64,000 nucleotides of DNA from Acidimicrobiia bacterium (GTDB lineage Bacteria > Actinomycetota > Acidimicrobiia > IMCC26256 > PALSA-610). Below are positions 26,549 through 35,912 of the stretch, piece after piece. Position 1 is the stretch's first letter; each line of letters begins with the position of its first letter. Location: NCBI GenBank assembly GCA_026002935.1, contig BPGH01000001.1:1041965-1105964 (forward strand), in the 5' to 3' direction. Under the pieces are notes generated by a model that saw only the letters and a list, made by a program, of their open reading frames with translations, had not been told where the DNA came from and made no database searches. Position numbers and translations under genes: made by a program.

Positions 26549-26577
26549 ACCCTAACAGACGCAAGGCATTTCGTCAA
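26549..26577 (-). promoter_or_regulatory. Predicted sigma-70-type promoter for riboswitch B transcript
   Basis: On the minus strand TTGACG (26572-26577) and TAGGGT (26549-26554) are separated by 17 bases. The leader B aptamer begins 15 bases after the -10 element. GAATTGACG (26572-26580) is shared with the promoter region of leader A. Confidence 0.6.
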
Positions 26578-26676
26578 TTCGAATGCGCCGCTCTTCGGCG
26601 CGCCGGGTCTCACGATGTGAGGCGCGACCTCACGCCCGATCGGGGTGGAAGCCGCCACGACGGGAGGAGCGATCCG

Positions 26677-27744
26677 ATGAGCACGGTGACGAAGCCGCTG
26701 GACGAGCGCCTGGTCGAATCGACGATCGGCGCCCTGGAGCTGTTCGGGGTGTACCTCGGCGACCGCCTCGGGTGCTACGAGGCGCTGCGCCCTGCGCCCG
26801 GCGGCCTCACGCCGCCCGAGCTGGCCGCCGAGGTCGGGATCCACCCGCGCTACGCGCGGGAGTGGCTGGAGCAGCAGGCGGTCGCCGGTGTCCTCGCCGT
26901 CGACGACGCGGCGGCCGGTCCCGACGCCCGCCGGTACCGGCTGCCCGAGGCCCACGTCGGGGTGCTCGCCGACCCGGACGACGGCGCGCACCTCCGCCCG
27001 TTCGCCCGGATGGTCGCGGGAATCGCCCGGGTGCTCGACGACGTCGTCGACGCCTACCGCACCGGGGGCGGCGTGCCGTTCGCCCGGTACGGCCAGGACA
27101 TGCGCGAGGGGCAGGGTGCGATCAACCGCCCGGCGTTCACCAGCGCGCTGGTCGACGAGTGGCTCGCCGCGGCGCCCGACGTCGTCGCAGCGCTCCGCGC
27201 CGGCGGGAAGGTGGCCGACCTCGGCTGCGGGCAGGGCTGGTCCGCGCTCGCGCTGGCACGCGCGTTCCCCGGCGCGGAGGTCTGGGGTGTGGACTCGGAC
27301 GTGGCCTCGATCGATGACGCCCGTGCCCTCGCCGCCGCGCACGGCGTGCACGTGCGCTTCGAGGCGGCCGACGCCGCCGAGCTCGCCGGCCACGGCCCCT
27401 TCGACGTGATCACCGTGCTCGAAGCGCTGCACGACATGGCGCAGCCGGCGGCGGTGCTCGCGGCCGCCCGCCGCGCGCTCGCGCCCGAGGGTTCGGTGAT
27501 CGTCGCCGACGAGGCGGTCGCCGACACCTTCGGTGCGCCGGGCGACGAGGTCGAGCGGATGATGTACGGCTGGAGCATCCTGCACTGCCTGCCGGCCTCG
27601 ATGGCGGAGCAGCCGTCGGCCGCCATCGGGACGGTGATCCGGGAGTCGACCGTGCGCGAGCTGGCGGCGGCCGCCGGCTACTCGTCGGTCGAGGTGCTGC
27701 CGGTCGACGCCGGGTTCTTCCGGGTCTACCGGCTGCGCCCGTGA
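26677..27744 (+). CDS. SAM-dependent methyltransferase with N-terminal winged helix
   Basis: The ATG at 26677 follows GGGAGGAG by seven bases. The 355-residue protein begins with a winged-helix-like region (LGCYEALRPAPGGLTPPELAAEVGIHPRYAREWLEQQAVAGVL, about residues 28-72) as in O-methyltransferase-type enzymes. The catalytic part has motif I VADLGCGQGWSALALARAF (about 183-201), VWGVDSD, and FDVITVLEALHDMAQPAAVLAAARRAL. The substrate is unknown. It is divergent from the Mn2+-riboswitch transcript and 22 bases from the convergent STAND ATPase gene. Confidence 0.88.
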   Translation: MSTVTKPLDERLVESTIGALELFGVYLGDRLGCYEALRPAPGGLTPPELAAEVGIHPRYAREWLEQQAVAGVLAVDDAAAGPDARRYRLPEAHVGVLADPDDGAHLRPFARMVAGIARVLDDVVDAYRTGGGVPFARYGQDMREGQGAINRPAFTSALVDEWLAAAPDVVAALRAGGKVADLGCGQGWSALALARAFPGAEVWGVDSDVASIDDARALAAAHGVHVRFEAADAAELAGHGPFDVITVLEALHDMAQPAAVLAAARRALAPEGSVIVADEAVADTFGAPGDEVERMMYGWSILHCLPASMAEQPSAAIGTVIRESTVRELAAAAGYSSVEVLPVDAGFFRVYRLRP

Positions 27745-27766
27745 CGGGCCCGTCCGGGCGCCGCGG

Positions 27767-30450
27767 TCAACGGCGCTCGGCGGGCAGGACCACCCGCCAG
27801 GCGACGTCGGCCTCCGGCCGGTAGGAGCACCACGTGCCGGTACGGACCGCCGCCTCCAGGTGCCGCCCGAGACGCGGGTGGAGCTGCCCGAGCCGACGTT
27901 GCGCGGCGCGCACCCGGTAGGTCACCGCGGACCGCGCCCGCTCGGCGGCCGCGCCGCGCGGGCGGGCGCGGCCGCCGATGCCGAACGCCTCCGACAGGCG
28001 GGTGACGAGCGCGTCGAGCTCCGCCTCGGCGCGCTCCGCCCGTACCGGATCGTTGGCCTCGCGCGCGTCGTCCACCTCGGCGCGCAGTTCGGCGATGCGC
28101 GCGCGGTACTCGCGGCGTGCCCGCTCGTCGAGCGCGGGCCCGACCCCGGCATCGAGCACGACGCCGCCCACGAGGTCGAGGCAGTGCACCTCCTCGCCGG
28201 CGCGGGTGACGAGCACCGCGATGTCGGCGATCCCCTTGAGGCGGGGGCGCGCACGGTCTCGCCCGCGTAGGTGATCGTCCAGCCGTCGCCGTCGTGCACC
28301 ATCTCGGCGGCCGCGGGCGCGGCGGGCGCGGCGGGCGCGGGCCGGTGCGACGGCTCCGGTCCCGGGGCGAGGAGGACCGCGCGGGCGCGCGCGAGCGCCG
28401 TGGCGAGGTCGGCCGGGCCTGCCGGTGCGTCGACGCGTGCGCCCGGCCCGCCGGGGTCGTGCGCGAAGAGGTCCTGCAGCACGGTCGTCTCCGAGGACCG
28501 CGGCGTCGCGGCCTCCAGTGCCCGGGCCACCTCGGGCCGCCCGTCCCGCTGCGCGCACGCCGCAGCCGCGCGCAACGAGAGCGCGACGCCGCCGACCGAA
28601 CCGAGCGCGACGGCGTACTCGACGGCGTCCCACCAGTGCGGGCGTGACGCGTCCCATCCGGCCTCGACGGCCACGAGCGCGGCGTGCGTGCGCCGGAGCG
28701 CGCCGCCCCACCAGGCGTAGCGGAGCGCGTCGGCCGCGGCCGCCGCGCGCTCGACGTCGCGGCGGGCGGCGGCGGCATCGCCGACCCGCAGGTGCGCGGT
28801 CGCGCGGACGAGCCGGAGCCAGGCCTCGTTGACGAGGTCCTCGCCGGCGACCGCGGCGGCGATCTCGGGGCCGAGCAGGGCGACCGCGCCGTCCGTGTCG
28901 CCCGCGAGGTCGAGCGCCCCGTCCTCGTACCCGGCCAGCTCCCGCGCGAACGGGGTGAGCCCGAGCCCGGCGGCGACCTCCCTCCCGCGCGCGAAGTGGC
29001 GGCGGGCGTCCTCGTAGGCGCCGTCGAGGCGGTCGGCGAATCCCAGGGCGCGCGACGCGAGGACGTGCCCGACGGGGGTCGCCCCCGGGTCGGTCAACGC
29101 CCGGTCCGCGAGCTCGCGGGCGCGGCCGGTGTCGGCGGTGACGATCGCCGCGTTCGCGAGCACCGCATGGACCTCGGCGCGCCAGGGAGCGCTCCGGTCG
29201 GGCCAGCGCGACAGCACCCGCGTCCCGGTCGACAGCACCTCGAGCGGGCGGCTGGCGTGGACCATCGGGTACAGCGGGAGGACGAGGCGGAAGGCGCGCT
29301 CGGGTCCGTCGTCGCGCCCGATCGCGAGGTCGATCGCGGCGACGAGGTTCTCGAACTGCGACTCGATCGTCGTCAGGAGGTCGCCGGACCACTCGTGACT
29401 GCCGCGTTCGATGACGTCGTCGGCGAACCGGGCCATCGCGTCGACGAAGCGATGTTCCGCGTCGGCGCGGCCGCCGTGACGCTCGAGCGACTCCCGCGCG
29501 TACTCGCGGACGAGCGTCAGCATCCGGTAGCGGGTGGGTCCGTCGGTCGTGTCCGCGACGATCAGCGACCGGTCGACGAGCCGGGCGACGAGGTCGATCG
29601 TGTGCAGGCGGTCGTGTCCGGCCGGGGCGGCCACCGCGTGCGCGAGATCGACGTCGAACGGACCGGCGAACATCGAGCACCGTTCGAACACGGCGCGCTC
29701 GTCGGCGTCGAGCAGCTCGTACGAGACGTCGACCGCCGCGCGCCAGCTCTCGTGCCGGTCCCCCGGGCCGCCTCTTGCCGGCCGGCGCAACAGCGCGAGC
29801 CGGTGCTCGGTGTTCGCGAGCAGGTCCGCCGGCGACAGCGCGCGGGCGCGGGCGGCCGCGAGCTCGATCGCCAGTGGGATCCCGTCGAGCTCGCGGCACA
29901 GCCGCGCGACGGTGTCCAGGGTGCGGGGGGAACGGTCCCATCCGGCGCCGGCGGCCGCGGCCCGGTCGAGGAAGAGCTGCACGGCGGGGGAGTCCTCCAC
30001 CGTGGTCGATCCCGGGTCGGCCACGGCCAGCGGGCCGAGCGGGACGACGACCTCGCCGTCGAGGCCGAGCGGCTCCCGGCTCGTCGCGACGACCCGGGGA
30101 CCGGCGGCGTGGCGGATCCGGGTGACCAGTTCCCGCACCGCCCCGAGCACGTGCTCGCAGTTGTCGAGCACGACGAGCACGTCGCGCCCGGCGAGCGCGG
30201 CGCCGGCGGCGTCGGCGCCGCCGAACCCGAGCCGTCCCGCGAGTGCCTCGGGCCCGGCGCCGGCGGGGAGCGGATCGAGCTCGGCGACGACGGCCTCGGT
30301 GCCGAGCGACGCGATCGTCTCGGCCACCAACCGCGTCTTGCCGACGCCGCCGGGTCCGGTCACGGTCACGAGCGCACCCGGCTCGCACGCCAGCGCGGCG
30401 AGCCGGGCCCGCTCGGCCTCGCGACCGACGAAGCGCGACGATCGCACCAC
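27767..30450 (-). pseudogene. STAND-type ATPase/signal transduction protein, frame broken near 28248
   Basis: I start at GTG 30450 (residues V-V-R-S-S-R-F-V-G-R-E). The protein of about 894 residues has a P-loop TGPGGVGKTRLVAE, the Walker B-like strand VLVVLDNCEHVLGAV, SREPLGLDGE, LPLAIELAAARARALS and GPTRYRMLTLVREYA, typical of AfsR/LuxR-type STAND regulators, then a TPR-like helical region. After about 28248 it continues in the next frame with LKGIADIAVLVTRAGEEVHCLDLVGG and an Arg/Glu-rich end, a C-terminal module common after such ATPases. Neither a HTH nor a BTAD domain is seen, so a DNA-binding role is not supported. It is divergent from the aldehyde dehydrogenase gene. Confidence 0.82.
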
Positions 30451-30541
30451 CGCGACAGCTTGCCAAGCCGGCGGGGCCCCCGCCCGGTGCACCCCGGCCG
30501 GGCGGCCCGCGCCCCGGGCGCGCCGGCGATACGGTCGGGCC

Positions 30542-31984
30542 ATGGTCGAGATCGAGACCCGGCTGTTCGTCGCAGGGCGTTACCGCGAGGCGACCTCGGG
30601 CGCGTCGGTACCGGTGACCTCGCCGGTGACGGGTGAGCACCTCGGCGACGTGCCCGTCCCGTCGGCGACCGACGTCGACGACGCGGTGCGCGCCGCCCGC
30701 CGGGCGTTCGACGACTACCGGCACTGGTCGGTGTACGAGCGCGCCGAGCTGTGCCACCGGGTCGCCGCGCTCGTCGAGGAGCACGCGGACGAGCTGGCCC
30801 GGCTGACGACGCTCGAGCAGGGCAAGCCCCTCGAGGCCGAGGCCCGCGGCGACGTCGCCGACACCGCCGAGCTGTTCGCGGTGTCCGCCGAGGACGCGAA
30901 GCGCCTGTACGGGTCGGTGATCCCGAGCGCCGAGCGCGACAAGCGGATGATCACCTACCGGCAGCCGGTCGGCGTGTGGGCGGCGATCACCCCCTGGAAC
31001 TTCCCGCTCATGATCATGGCCGAGTTCCTCGCGCCGGCGCTCGCGACCGGCAACGCCATCGTCTGCAAGCCGCCCGCGCACACGCCGTTCACGTGCCTCG
31101 CGCTCGGGTCGCTGCTCACCGAGGCGGGGGTGCCCGAGGGGCTCGTGTCGATCCTCCCCGCCGCGGGCGACGTCGGGGAGGCGCTCGTGACCCATCCCGG
31201 GATCGACGCGATCGGGTTCGTCGGCTCGTCCGCGACCGCCGAGCGCGTCGTGCGCGCGGCGGGCCTCAAGCGCACGATCATCGAGGCGTCGGGCAACGGT
31301 CCGGTGATCGTGCTCGCCGACGCGGACCTCGCCGCCGCGGCGGAGGCCGCCGCCTACGGCGCCTACTGGAACGCCGGGCAGGTGTGCTGCGCCACCGAGC
31401 GCGTGATCGTGGACGCGTCGGTGCGCGGCGACTTCCTGGACGCCCTCGACGACGCGGGCTCGGCCGCGGTGCTGGGCGACCCGTTCGACCCGGCCACGAC
31501 GCTCGGGCCGCTCAACAACGAGCCGACCGCGGCGAAGATGGACCGGCACGTCGCCGACGCGGTCGCACGCGGCGCGACGGTGCGCCGCGGGGGTGGCCGT
31601 GCGTCCGGGTTCCCCACCCCCCTGTACTACGAGTTCACGGTGCTCGAGGGCGTCACCGAGGACATGCTCGTGGCGCGCGAGGAATCGTTCGGGCCGGTCG
31701 TGCCGGTGCTGGCCGCGGACGGCGAGGACGAGATCCTGCGCATCGCGAACGCGGACCCGCTCGGCCTGCAGGCCGCCGTGTTCACGTCCTCGCTGTCGTC
31801 GGCCTTCCGGCTGGCGGAGTCGCTGCGCGTCGGGTCGGTCGTGGTGAACGACTCGACCGACTACTTCGAGAGCGCCCAGCCGTTCGGCGGGGCCGCGGGC
31901 ACCCGGACCGGCTGGGGCCGCGTCGGCGGGCTCGCGCAGCTCGCCGACATGACCGACCTCCGCTGCACGATCTTCTCGGTGTGA
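30542..31984 (+). CDS. Aldehyde dehydrogenase family protein (succinate-semialdehyde-type)
   Basis: A 480-residue NAD(P)-dependent aldehyde dehydrogenase. The cofactor region is seen in WNFPLMIMAEFLAPALATGNAIVCKPP, the catalytic Glu in IIEASGNGP (about residue 247) and the catalytic Cys in NAGQVCCATERV (about 282). EESFGPVVPV is also present. The overall pattern (TLEQGKPLEAEARGDV, GLQAAVF) resembles succinate-semialdehyde or related dehydrogenases; substrate assignment is not secure. It starts 91 bases from the divergent STAND ATPase gene. Confidence 0.9.
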   Translation: MVEIETRLFVAGRYREATSGASVPVTSPVTGEHLGDVPVPSATDVDDAVRAARRAFDDYRHWSVYERAELCHRVAALVEEHADELARLTTLEQGKPLEAEARGDVADTAELFAVSAEDAKRLYGSVIPSAERDKRMITYRQPVGVWAAITPWNFPLMIMAEFLAPALATGNAIVCKPPAHTPFTCLALGSLLTEAGVPEGLVSILPAAGDVGEALVTHPGIDAIGFVGSSATAERVVRAAGLKRTIIEASGNGPVIVLADADLAAAAEAAAYGAYWNAGQVCCATERVIVDASVRGDFLDALDDAGSAAVLGDPFDPATTLGPLNNEPTAAKMDRHVADAVARGATVRRGGGRASGFPTPLYYEFTVLEGVTEDMLVAREESFGPVVPVLAADGEDEILRIANADPLGLQAAVFTSSLSSAFRLAESLRVGSVVVNDSTDYFESAQPFGGAAGTRTGWGRVGGLAQLADMTDLRCTIFSV

Positions 31985-32024
31985 TCCCGTCCGACCGTGC
32001 GCCTCCCCTGGGACGCGCAGTGGC

Positions 32025-32042
32025 GTTATCGGATCAGATAAC
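32025..32042. promoter_or_regulatory. Perfect palindrome GTTATC-N6-GATAAC before the HTH gene
   Basis: GTTATC (32025-32030) and GATAAC (32037-32042) are exact reverse complements, ending eight bases before the ATG at 32051. It is a probable operator for autoregulation by the HTH protein. Confidence 0.65.
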
Positions 32043-32050
32043 ATCGTCGC

Positions 32051-32371
32051 ATGAGTCCGGCGACGGTGCTGCGGACGGCCCGGGAGCGGGCCGGGATCTC
32101 CAAGCGGGAGCTCGCCCGGCGCGCCCGCACCTCGCCGGCCGCGATCGTCGCGTACGAGTCGGGCCGGCGGGACCCGTCGTTCGGGACGCTCGACCGCCTG
32201 CTGCGCGCCCTCGGGTTGCGGGCGGAGCTGGTGGCGGTCCCGGTGAGCACGCCGGATCGGCCCACGGCGGCACGCCGCCTGGCGGAGGTGCTCGATCTCG
32301 CCGACCGCCTCCCGAAGCGGCGGGCGGCACGACGGCCGTCCTTCCCGCCCTTCCCGCGTGACGACCGGTGA
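32051..32371 (+). CDS. XRE-family HTH protein, likely antitoxin
   Basis: The 106-residue protein has an N-terminal XRE/Cro-type HTH: TARERAGISKRELARRARTSPAAIVAYESGRRDPSFGTLDRLLRALG (about residues 9-55), then a linker and a basic C-terminus. It is followed by a nucleotidyltransferase-like gene with a GTGA four-base overlap. Such pairs form type II or IV toxin-antitoxin-like modules, in which the HTH protein represses the operon. A palindrome sits directly upstream. Confidence 0.88.
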   Translation: MSPATVLRTARERAGISKRELARRARTSPAAIVAYESGRRDPSFGTLDRLLRALGLRAELVAVPVSTPDRPTAARRLAEVLDLADRLPKRRAARRPSFPPFPRDDR

Positions 32372-32940
32372 CCTCGCTCGTCGAGAAGATCGTCGCGATC
32401 GAACGGGCGCTGCGCGCGGCGGGTGTGCCGCACGCGTTCGGCGGCGCGCTCGCGCTCGCATTCCACGTCGAGGAGCCGCGCGCGACGCGCGACATCGACC
32501 TCAACCTCTTCGTCCCGGTCGACGACGCCCGATCGGCGCTCTCGGCGCTCCCGCGCGCGGTCACCTGGAACGAGGAGCACGTGTCGGAGGCGGAGCGCGT
32601 GGGCCAGGTGCGCGTCTTCTGGGACGACACGCCCATCGACTGCTTCTTCTCGACCCACCGCTTCCACGAGGCTGCGCAGGCGCGTACGGAGGTCGTTCCG
32701 TTCGCCGGCGTCGAGATGCCGGTCCTGCGCGGCGAGGATCTGGCGGTGTTCAAGGCGTTCTTCGATCGGACGCGCGACTGGGCCGACATCGAGGCGATGT
32801 CGGAAGCCGGCGCGATCGACGTCCACGAGGTGCTCGGCTGGCTCGTCGAGCTGCTCGGGACCGACGACGCGCGCGTGGAGCGGATGCGTTCGCTGCTCTC
32901 GCGCCGCCGACCGCCGGGGGAACCGCGGTTCGCGCCCTGA
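32368..32940 (+). CDS. Nucleotidyltransferase-fold protein, likely toxin of the HTH pair
   Basis: The GTG at 32368 overlaps the HTH stop. The 190-residue protein begins with the nucleotidyltransferase motif FGGALALAFHVEEPRATRDIDLNLFV (about residues 21-45), with the Gly pair followed by D-x-D, and has a second acidic block TPIDCFFS and EDLAVFKAFFDRTRDWADIEAM, as in AbiEii/MNT-like and DUF6036 proteins. The active-site residues appear intact. These enzymes can transfer nucleotides to RNA or protein; the target here is unknown. Coupling to an XRE protein supports the toxin assignment. Confidence 0.83.
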   Translation: MTSLVEKIVAIERALRAAGVPHAFGGALALAFHVEEPRATRDIDLNLFVPVDDARSALSALPRAVTWNEEHVSEAERVGQVRVFWDDTPIDCFFSTHRFHEAAQARTEVVPFAGVEMPVLRGEDLAVFKAFFDRTRDWADIEAMSEAGAIDVHEVLGWLVELLGTDDARVERMRSLLSRRRPPGEPRFAP

Positions 32941-32963
32941 TCGCTCCGGCGGGCGTGTCCCGG

Positions 32964-33445
32964 TCACCGTCGCAGCCGCGCTCGGGGCTCTCGCCCTCCC
33001 GCCAGGTGTCGATGACGAGGTGGTCGCCACCGGGCCGGATCGTCGCGATCTCCTTCACGTCGAGCCGGAAGAGGTCGTAGTCGGTGCCGACGTCGTGGCC
33101 GGACGACGCCTTCACCGCCTGCCGCAGCGCCTCCTTCGCCTCGATGTCGTCGACGAGGACGCCGATCCCCGTGACCTTGACGTCGCCGTCGGTCACCTCC
33201 TTGTCGGTGCTCGCGTTGTGCAGGCAGCACCGCCCGTCGCGCTGCAGGTCGCGTGACTTCAGCGAACCCTTCATCATCCCGAGCCACAGCTCGCCCTCGA
33301 TGAAGAACGGCTCGATGCCGCTCACGCGCGGGAACCCGTCGCGCCGCAACGTCGCCAGGAACCCGAGCCCGGTCGCCTCGATCCGCTCGCGTGCCAGCGC
33401 CGCGACGTCCGGCGCCGCCTCCGTCACCTCGTTCCAGTTCGCCAT
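32964..33445 (-). CDS. Pyridoxamine 5'-phosphate oxidase-family flavin/F420-type protein
   Basis: From 33445 the protein reads ATGLGFLATLRRDGFPRVSGIEPFFIEGELWLGMMKGSLKSRDLQRDGR, the split-barrel fold of PPOX/FMN- or F420-binding proteins, ending with LFRLDVKEIATIRPGGDHLVIDTW. In the literal frame it runs on to 32750, overlapping the toxin gene with low-complexity sequence. A one-base loss in the CCCC at about 32985 would instead end it at 32964 as ...G-E-S-P-R-A-R-L-R-R, a natural terminus and length (about 160 residues). I report that version. It is divergent from the WYL regulator with a shared palindrome between them. Confidence 0.8.
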
Positions 33446-33468
33446 GCCGACGATCCTGCCCGCACGAA

Positions 33469-33489
33469 CCCTGACACCGAGTGTCAGGG
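33469..33489. promoter_or_regulatory. Perfect palindrome CCCTGACA-N5-TGTCAGGG in a divergent promoter
   Basis: The two 8-base arms are exact reverse complements. The palindrome lies in the 63-bp gap between the PPOX start (33445) and the WYL-regulator start (33509), suitable to control both genes; probable operator of the WYL regulator. Confidence 0.7.
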
Positions 33490-33508
33490 ATCGCGGCTAC
33501 GTCGCGGC

Positions 33509-34489
33509 GTGCGTGCGAGCCGGCTCGTCGCCCTCCTGCTCCACCTCCAGCAGCGGCGGGAGGCGACCGCGGCGGAGCTGGCAGGGCTCCTCGAGGTCTC
33601 GGTGCGCACCATCTACCGGGACGTCGCCGCGCTCCAGGCCGCGGGCGTCCCGCTGTGGACCGAGCCCGGCCCGCGCGGCGGCATCCGCCTGCTCGAGGGC
33701 TGGCGCACGAACCTCGACGGGCTCACGGCCGACGAAGCCGGCGTGCTGTTCCTCTCCGGTGCGCCGGGCGCGGCCGCGGAGCTCGGCCTCGCCACGACGC
33801 TCGCCGCCGCGCAGGTGAAGGTGCTCGCGACGCTCCCGCCCGAGCTGCGGGCGCGCGCCGGCCGGATCCGGGAGCGCTTCCACCTCGACGCGCCGGGCTG
33901 GTTCCACCGGGACGGCCCGCCCGAGCACCTCGCGCCGCTCGCCGACGCGTGCTGGAGCGACCGGCGCGTCGACATCCGCTACCGGCGGTCCGACCGCGAG
34001 GTGACGCGGCGCGTCGACCCGCTCGGGCTCGTGTGCAAGGCGGGCACGTGGTACCTCGTCGCACGGCATCGGGGCGACCTGCGCACGTACCGTGTGAGCC
34101 GGGTGGTCGGGGCAGCGGTGCGCGACGAACGCTTCGAGCGGCCGGCCGGCTTCGACCTCGCGGCGACGTGGACGGAGCTGTCGAACGAGTTCGACCGCTC
34201 CCTGTTGCGCGCGACCGTGCGCATCCGGTGCAGCCGGCTCGGCGTGCGCCTGCTGCCGCACTTCGTCGACGACGCGGCCGCGCGCGAGGCGATCGCCGCG
34301 GCGGGCGAGCCCGACGTCGACGGCTGGCGCGAGCTCACGCTCGCGGTCGAGTCGGAAGAGGTCGCGGCGTCGCAGCTCGTCGCGCTCGGCGCCGAGATCG
34401 AGGTGCTCGAGCCGTTGTCGTTGCGCGCCGCGCTCGCGGCGACGGGCGAGGCGATCGCGCGGCGCAACGCCCTCGGCCCGGCGCATTGA
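33509..34489 (+). CDS. HTH-WYL transcriptional regulator (YafY-like)
   Basis: The 326-residue protein starts with a DeoR-type HTH (LLLHLQQRREATAAELAGLLEVSVRTIYRDVAALQAAGVPLWTEPG, residues about 9-55), then the WYL domain with IRYRRSDREVTRRVDPLGLVCKAGTWYLVARHRGDLRTYRVSRV (about 150-195) and a C-terminal WCX-type extension. This is the standard YafY layout. WYL proteins often sense nucleic-acid or nucleotide ligands. Here it is adjacent to, and probably controls, the divergent PPOX gene. Confidence 0.92.
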   Translation: MRASRLVALLLHLQQRREATAAELAGLLEVSVRTIYRDVAALQAAGVPLWTEPGPRGGIRLLEGWRTNLDGLTADEAGVLFLSGAPGAAAELGLATTLAAAQVKVLATLPPELRARAGRIRERFHLDAPGWFHRDGPPEHLAPLADACWSDRRVDIRYRRSDREVTRRVDPLGLVCKAGTWYLVARHRGDLRTYRVSRVVGAAVRDERFERPAGFDLAATWTELSNEFDRSLLRATVRIRCSRLGVRLLPHFVDDAAAREAIAAAGEPDVDGWRELTLAVESEEVAASQLVALGAEIEVLEPLSLRAALAATGEAIARRNALGPAH

Positions 34490-34507
34490 CGGCACGTCGG
34501 TCCCGGT

Positions 34508-35912
34508 TCAGACGTGCCGCACGGACGGCCAGAGCACGGCCCAGTCGTCCTTCGGGTCACGGCACAGGAGATGAGCACTCCGTGCTCCTCGTTGAGGACC
34601 CCACCGGGCGTCTCGAACACGGACACCTCGCGCACGTCGGCGAACATCGTCTCGAGGAGGTCCCGTGGGAGCCCCACCGCGATCGTCTCGGCGGGCCGCC
34701 CGCGTGGCTGCGCCCAGTACCAATAGCTGTTGTGGCCGCTCATCGGCTGGGGGAGCCCTCTCGGCACACCGAGCAGTTCGATCGCACCGGCTTCGCCGTA
34801 GTTGGCGGTGAGGATCTCGGCCTGGGGGTGCTCGGCGTGGACGCGGGCGACGACGTCGACGAGATCGGACCAGCCGATCATCTCGCCGATCTCCGGATTG
34901 ACGGCGCGCACCGCGTTCGCGGTCGAGAGGGGCAGCAGGGGGATCGAGAACGGCGCGGTCGCGATGCCGGATGCGAGGAGCAGAGCGGGCAGCGTCCAGC
35001 CCGCCCACCGCTGCTGTGCGACGGCACCCGCCGCGAGCAACGCAGGCACGGCCGCCGCCGTGTAGTAGGGCTTGCCGCCGGCGGCGACGACGGTCACGAG
35101 CACGACGACGAACGCGACCGCGAACGCGCGGTACGGCCGGCCGGCCGGATCCCGCATCAGCCACGACAACCCAGGGAGCGCGAGCAGCACGGATGCACCG
35201 CTCAGCATCACGAACTGCGCGGGGAGCGCGGTCGCCGCCTCCCCGTAGTCCCGGAGTGTCGCCGCGAATTCGAGCTGCGGCCAGCCGTGACGCGCCTGCC
35301 ACACGACGTTCGGCAGCACCAGTGCCGCGGTGACGGCAACACCGACCACCGTCCAGCGGGTGAAGAGGATGCCGCGCTCCGTGCCCGGCGAGCAGAGCGC
35401 CCGCGAGCGCCACGACGAAGGGCGCGATCGTCCACTTGTTCAGCAGAGCGACGCCGCACGCGACGCCGACGGCGACCCACCAGCGCGGGTCCGCCCCGTT
35501 GATCAGCCGTACCACCAGCAACGCGATTCCGGCGCCCGCGACCAGTTCGACCGTCACCGTCCCGAGAAAGTGCCCGGTGGTGAGGAAGAGCGGCGCGACG
35601 GCGGTGCCGATCGCGGCGATCGCCTGTGCGCGTGAGCCACCGCCCATCTCGCGTGCGAGCAGTGCGACGAGGAGCACCGATGTCCCGTGAAGAAGTGCCG
35701 GCACGATCCGCAGCTGGAACTGCGACGTACCGAACGCGAGCTCGGAGAACCGATAGAGCAACGGTGTCACAGGTGGATGGTCGACGTAGCCCCACGCCAG
35801 TCGGCGTCCGCACGCGAGGTAGTAGAACTCGTCGCGGTGGTACTCCGTAGCGGTTCGCGACGAGGAGATGCAGCGTCGTGGTCGCGGCCGCGACGAGAGA
35901 AGCGGTCGTCAT
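34508..35912 (-). pseudogene. Polytopic membrane glycosyltransferase (ArnT/PMT-like, GT-C), frame broken three times
   Basis: The ATG at 35912 overlaps the TetR stop (ATGA). Joining the frames gives a protein of about 465 residues with many membrane helices. After break 1 near 35851 it reads Y-H-R-D-E-F-Y-Y-L-A-C-G-R-R-L-A-W-G-Y-V, then D-H-P-P, the GT-C signature with the acidic catalytic residue near the N-terminus. Break 2 is near 35380 and break 3 near 34573, before the end R-D-P-K-D-D-W-A-V-L-W-P. ArnT/PMT-family enzymes transfer sugars from polyprenyl-phosphate donors outside the membrane. Each half is conserved, so the breaks are probably sequencing errors. Confidence 0.8.

Noticed and set aside
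27767..32461. 1564-residue minus-strand open frame
   Set aside because: Only its last part (to about 28248) is the real C-terminus of the STAND ATPase; the rest lies opposite the aldehyde dehydrogenase gene or out of frame.
32750..32963. C-terminal extension of the PPOX gene over the toxin gene
   Set aside because: Low-complexity sequence antisense to a conserved gene; a one-base correction near 32985 gives a natural end at 32964.
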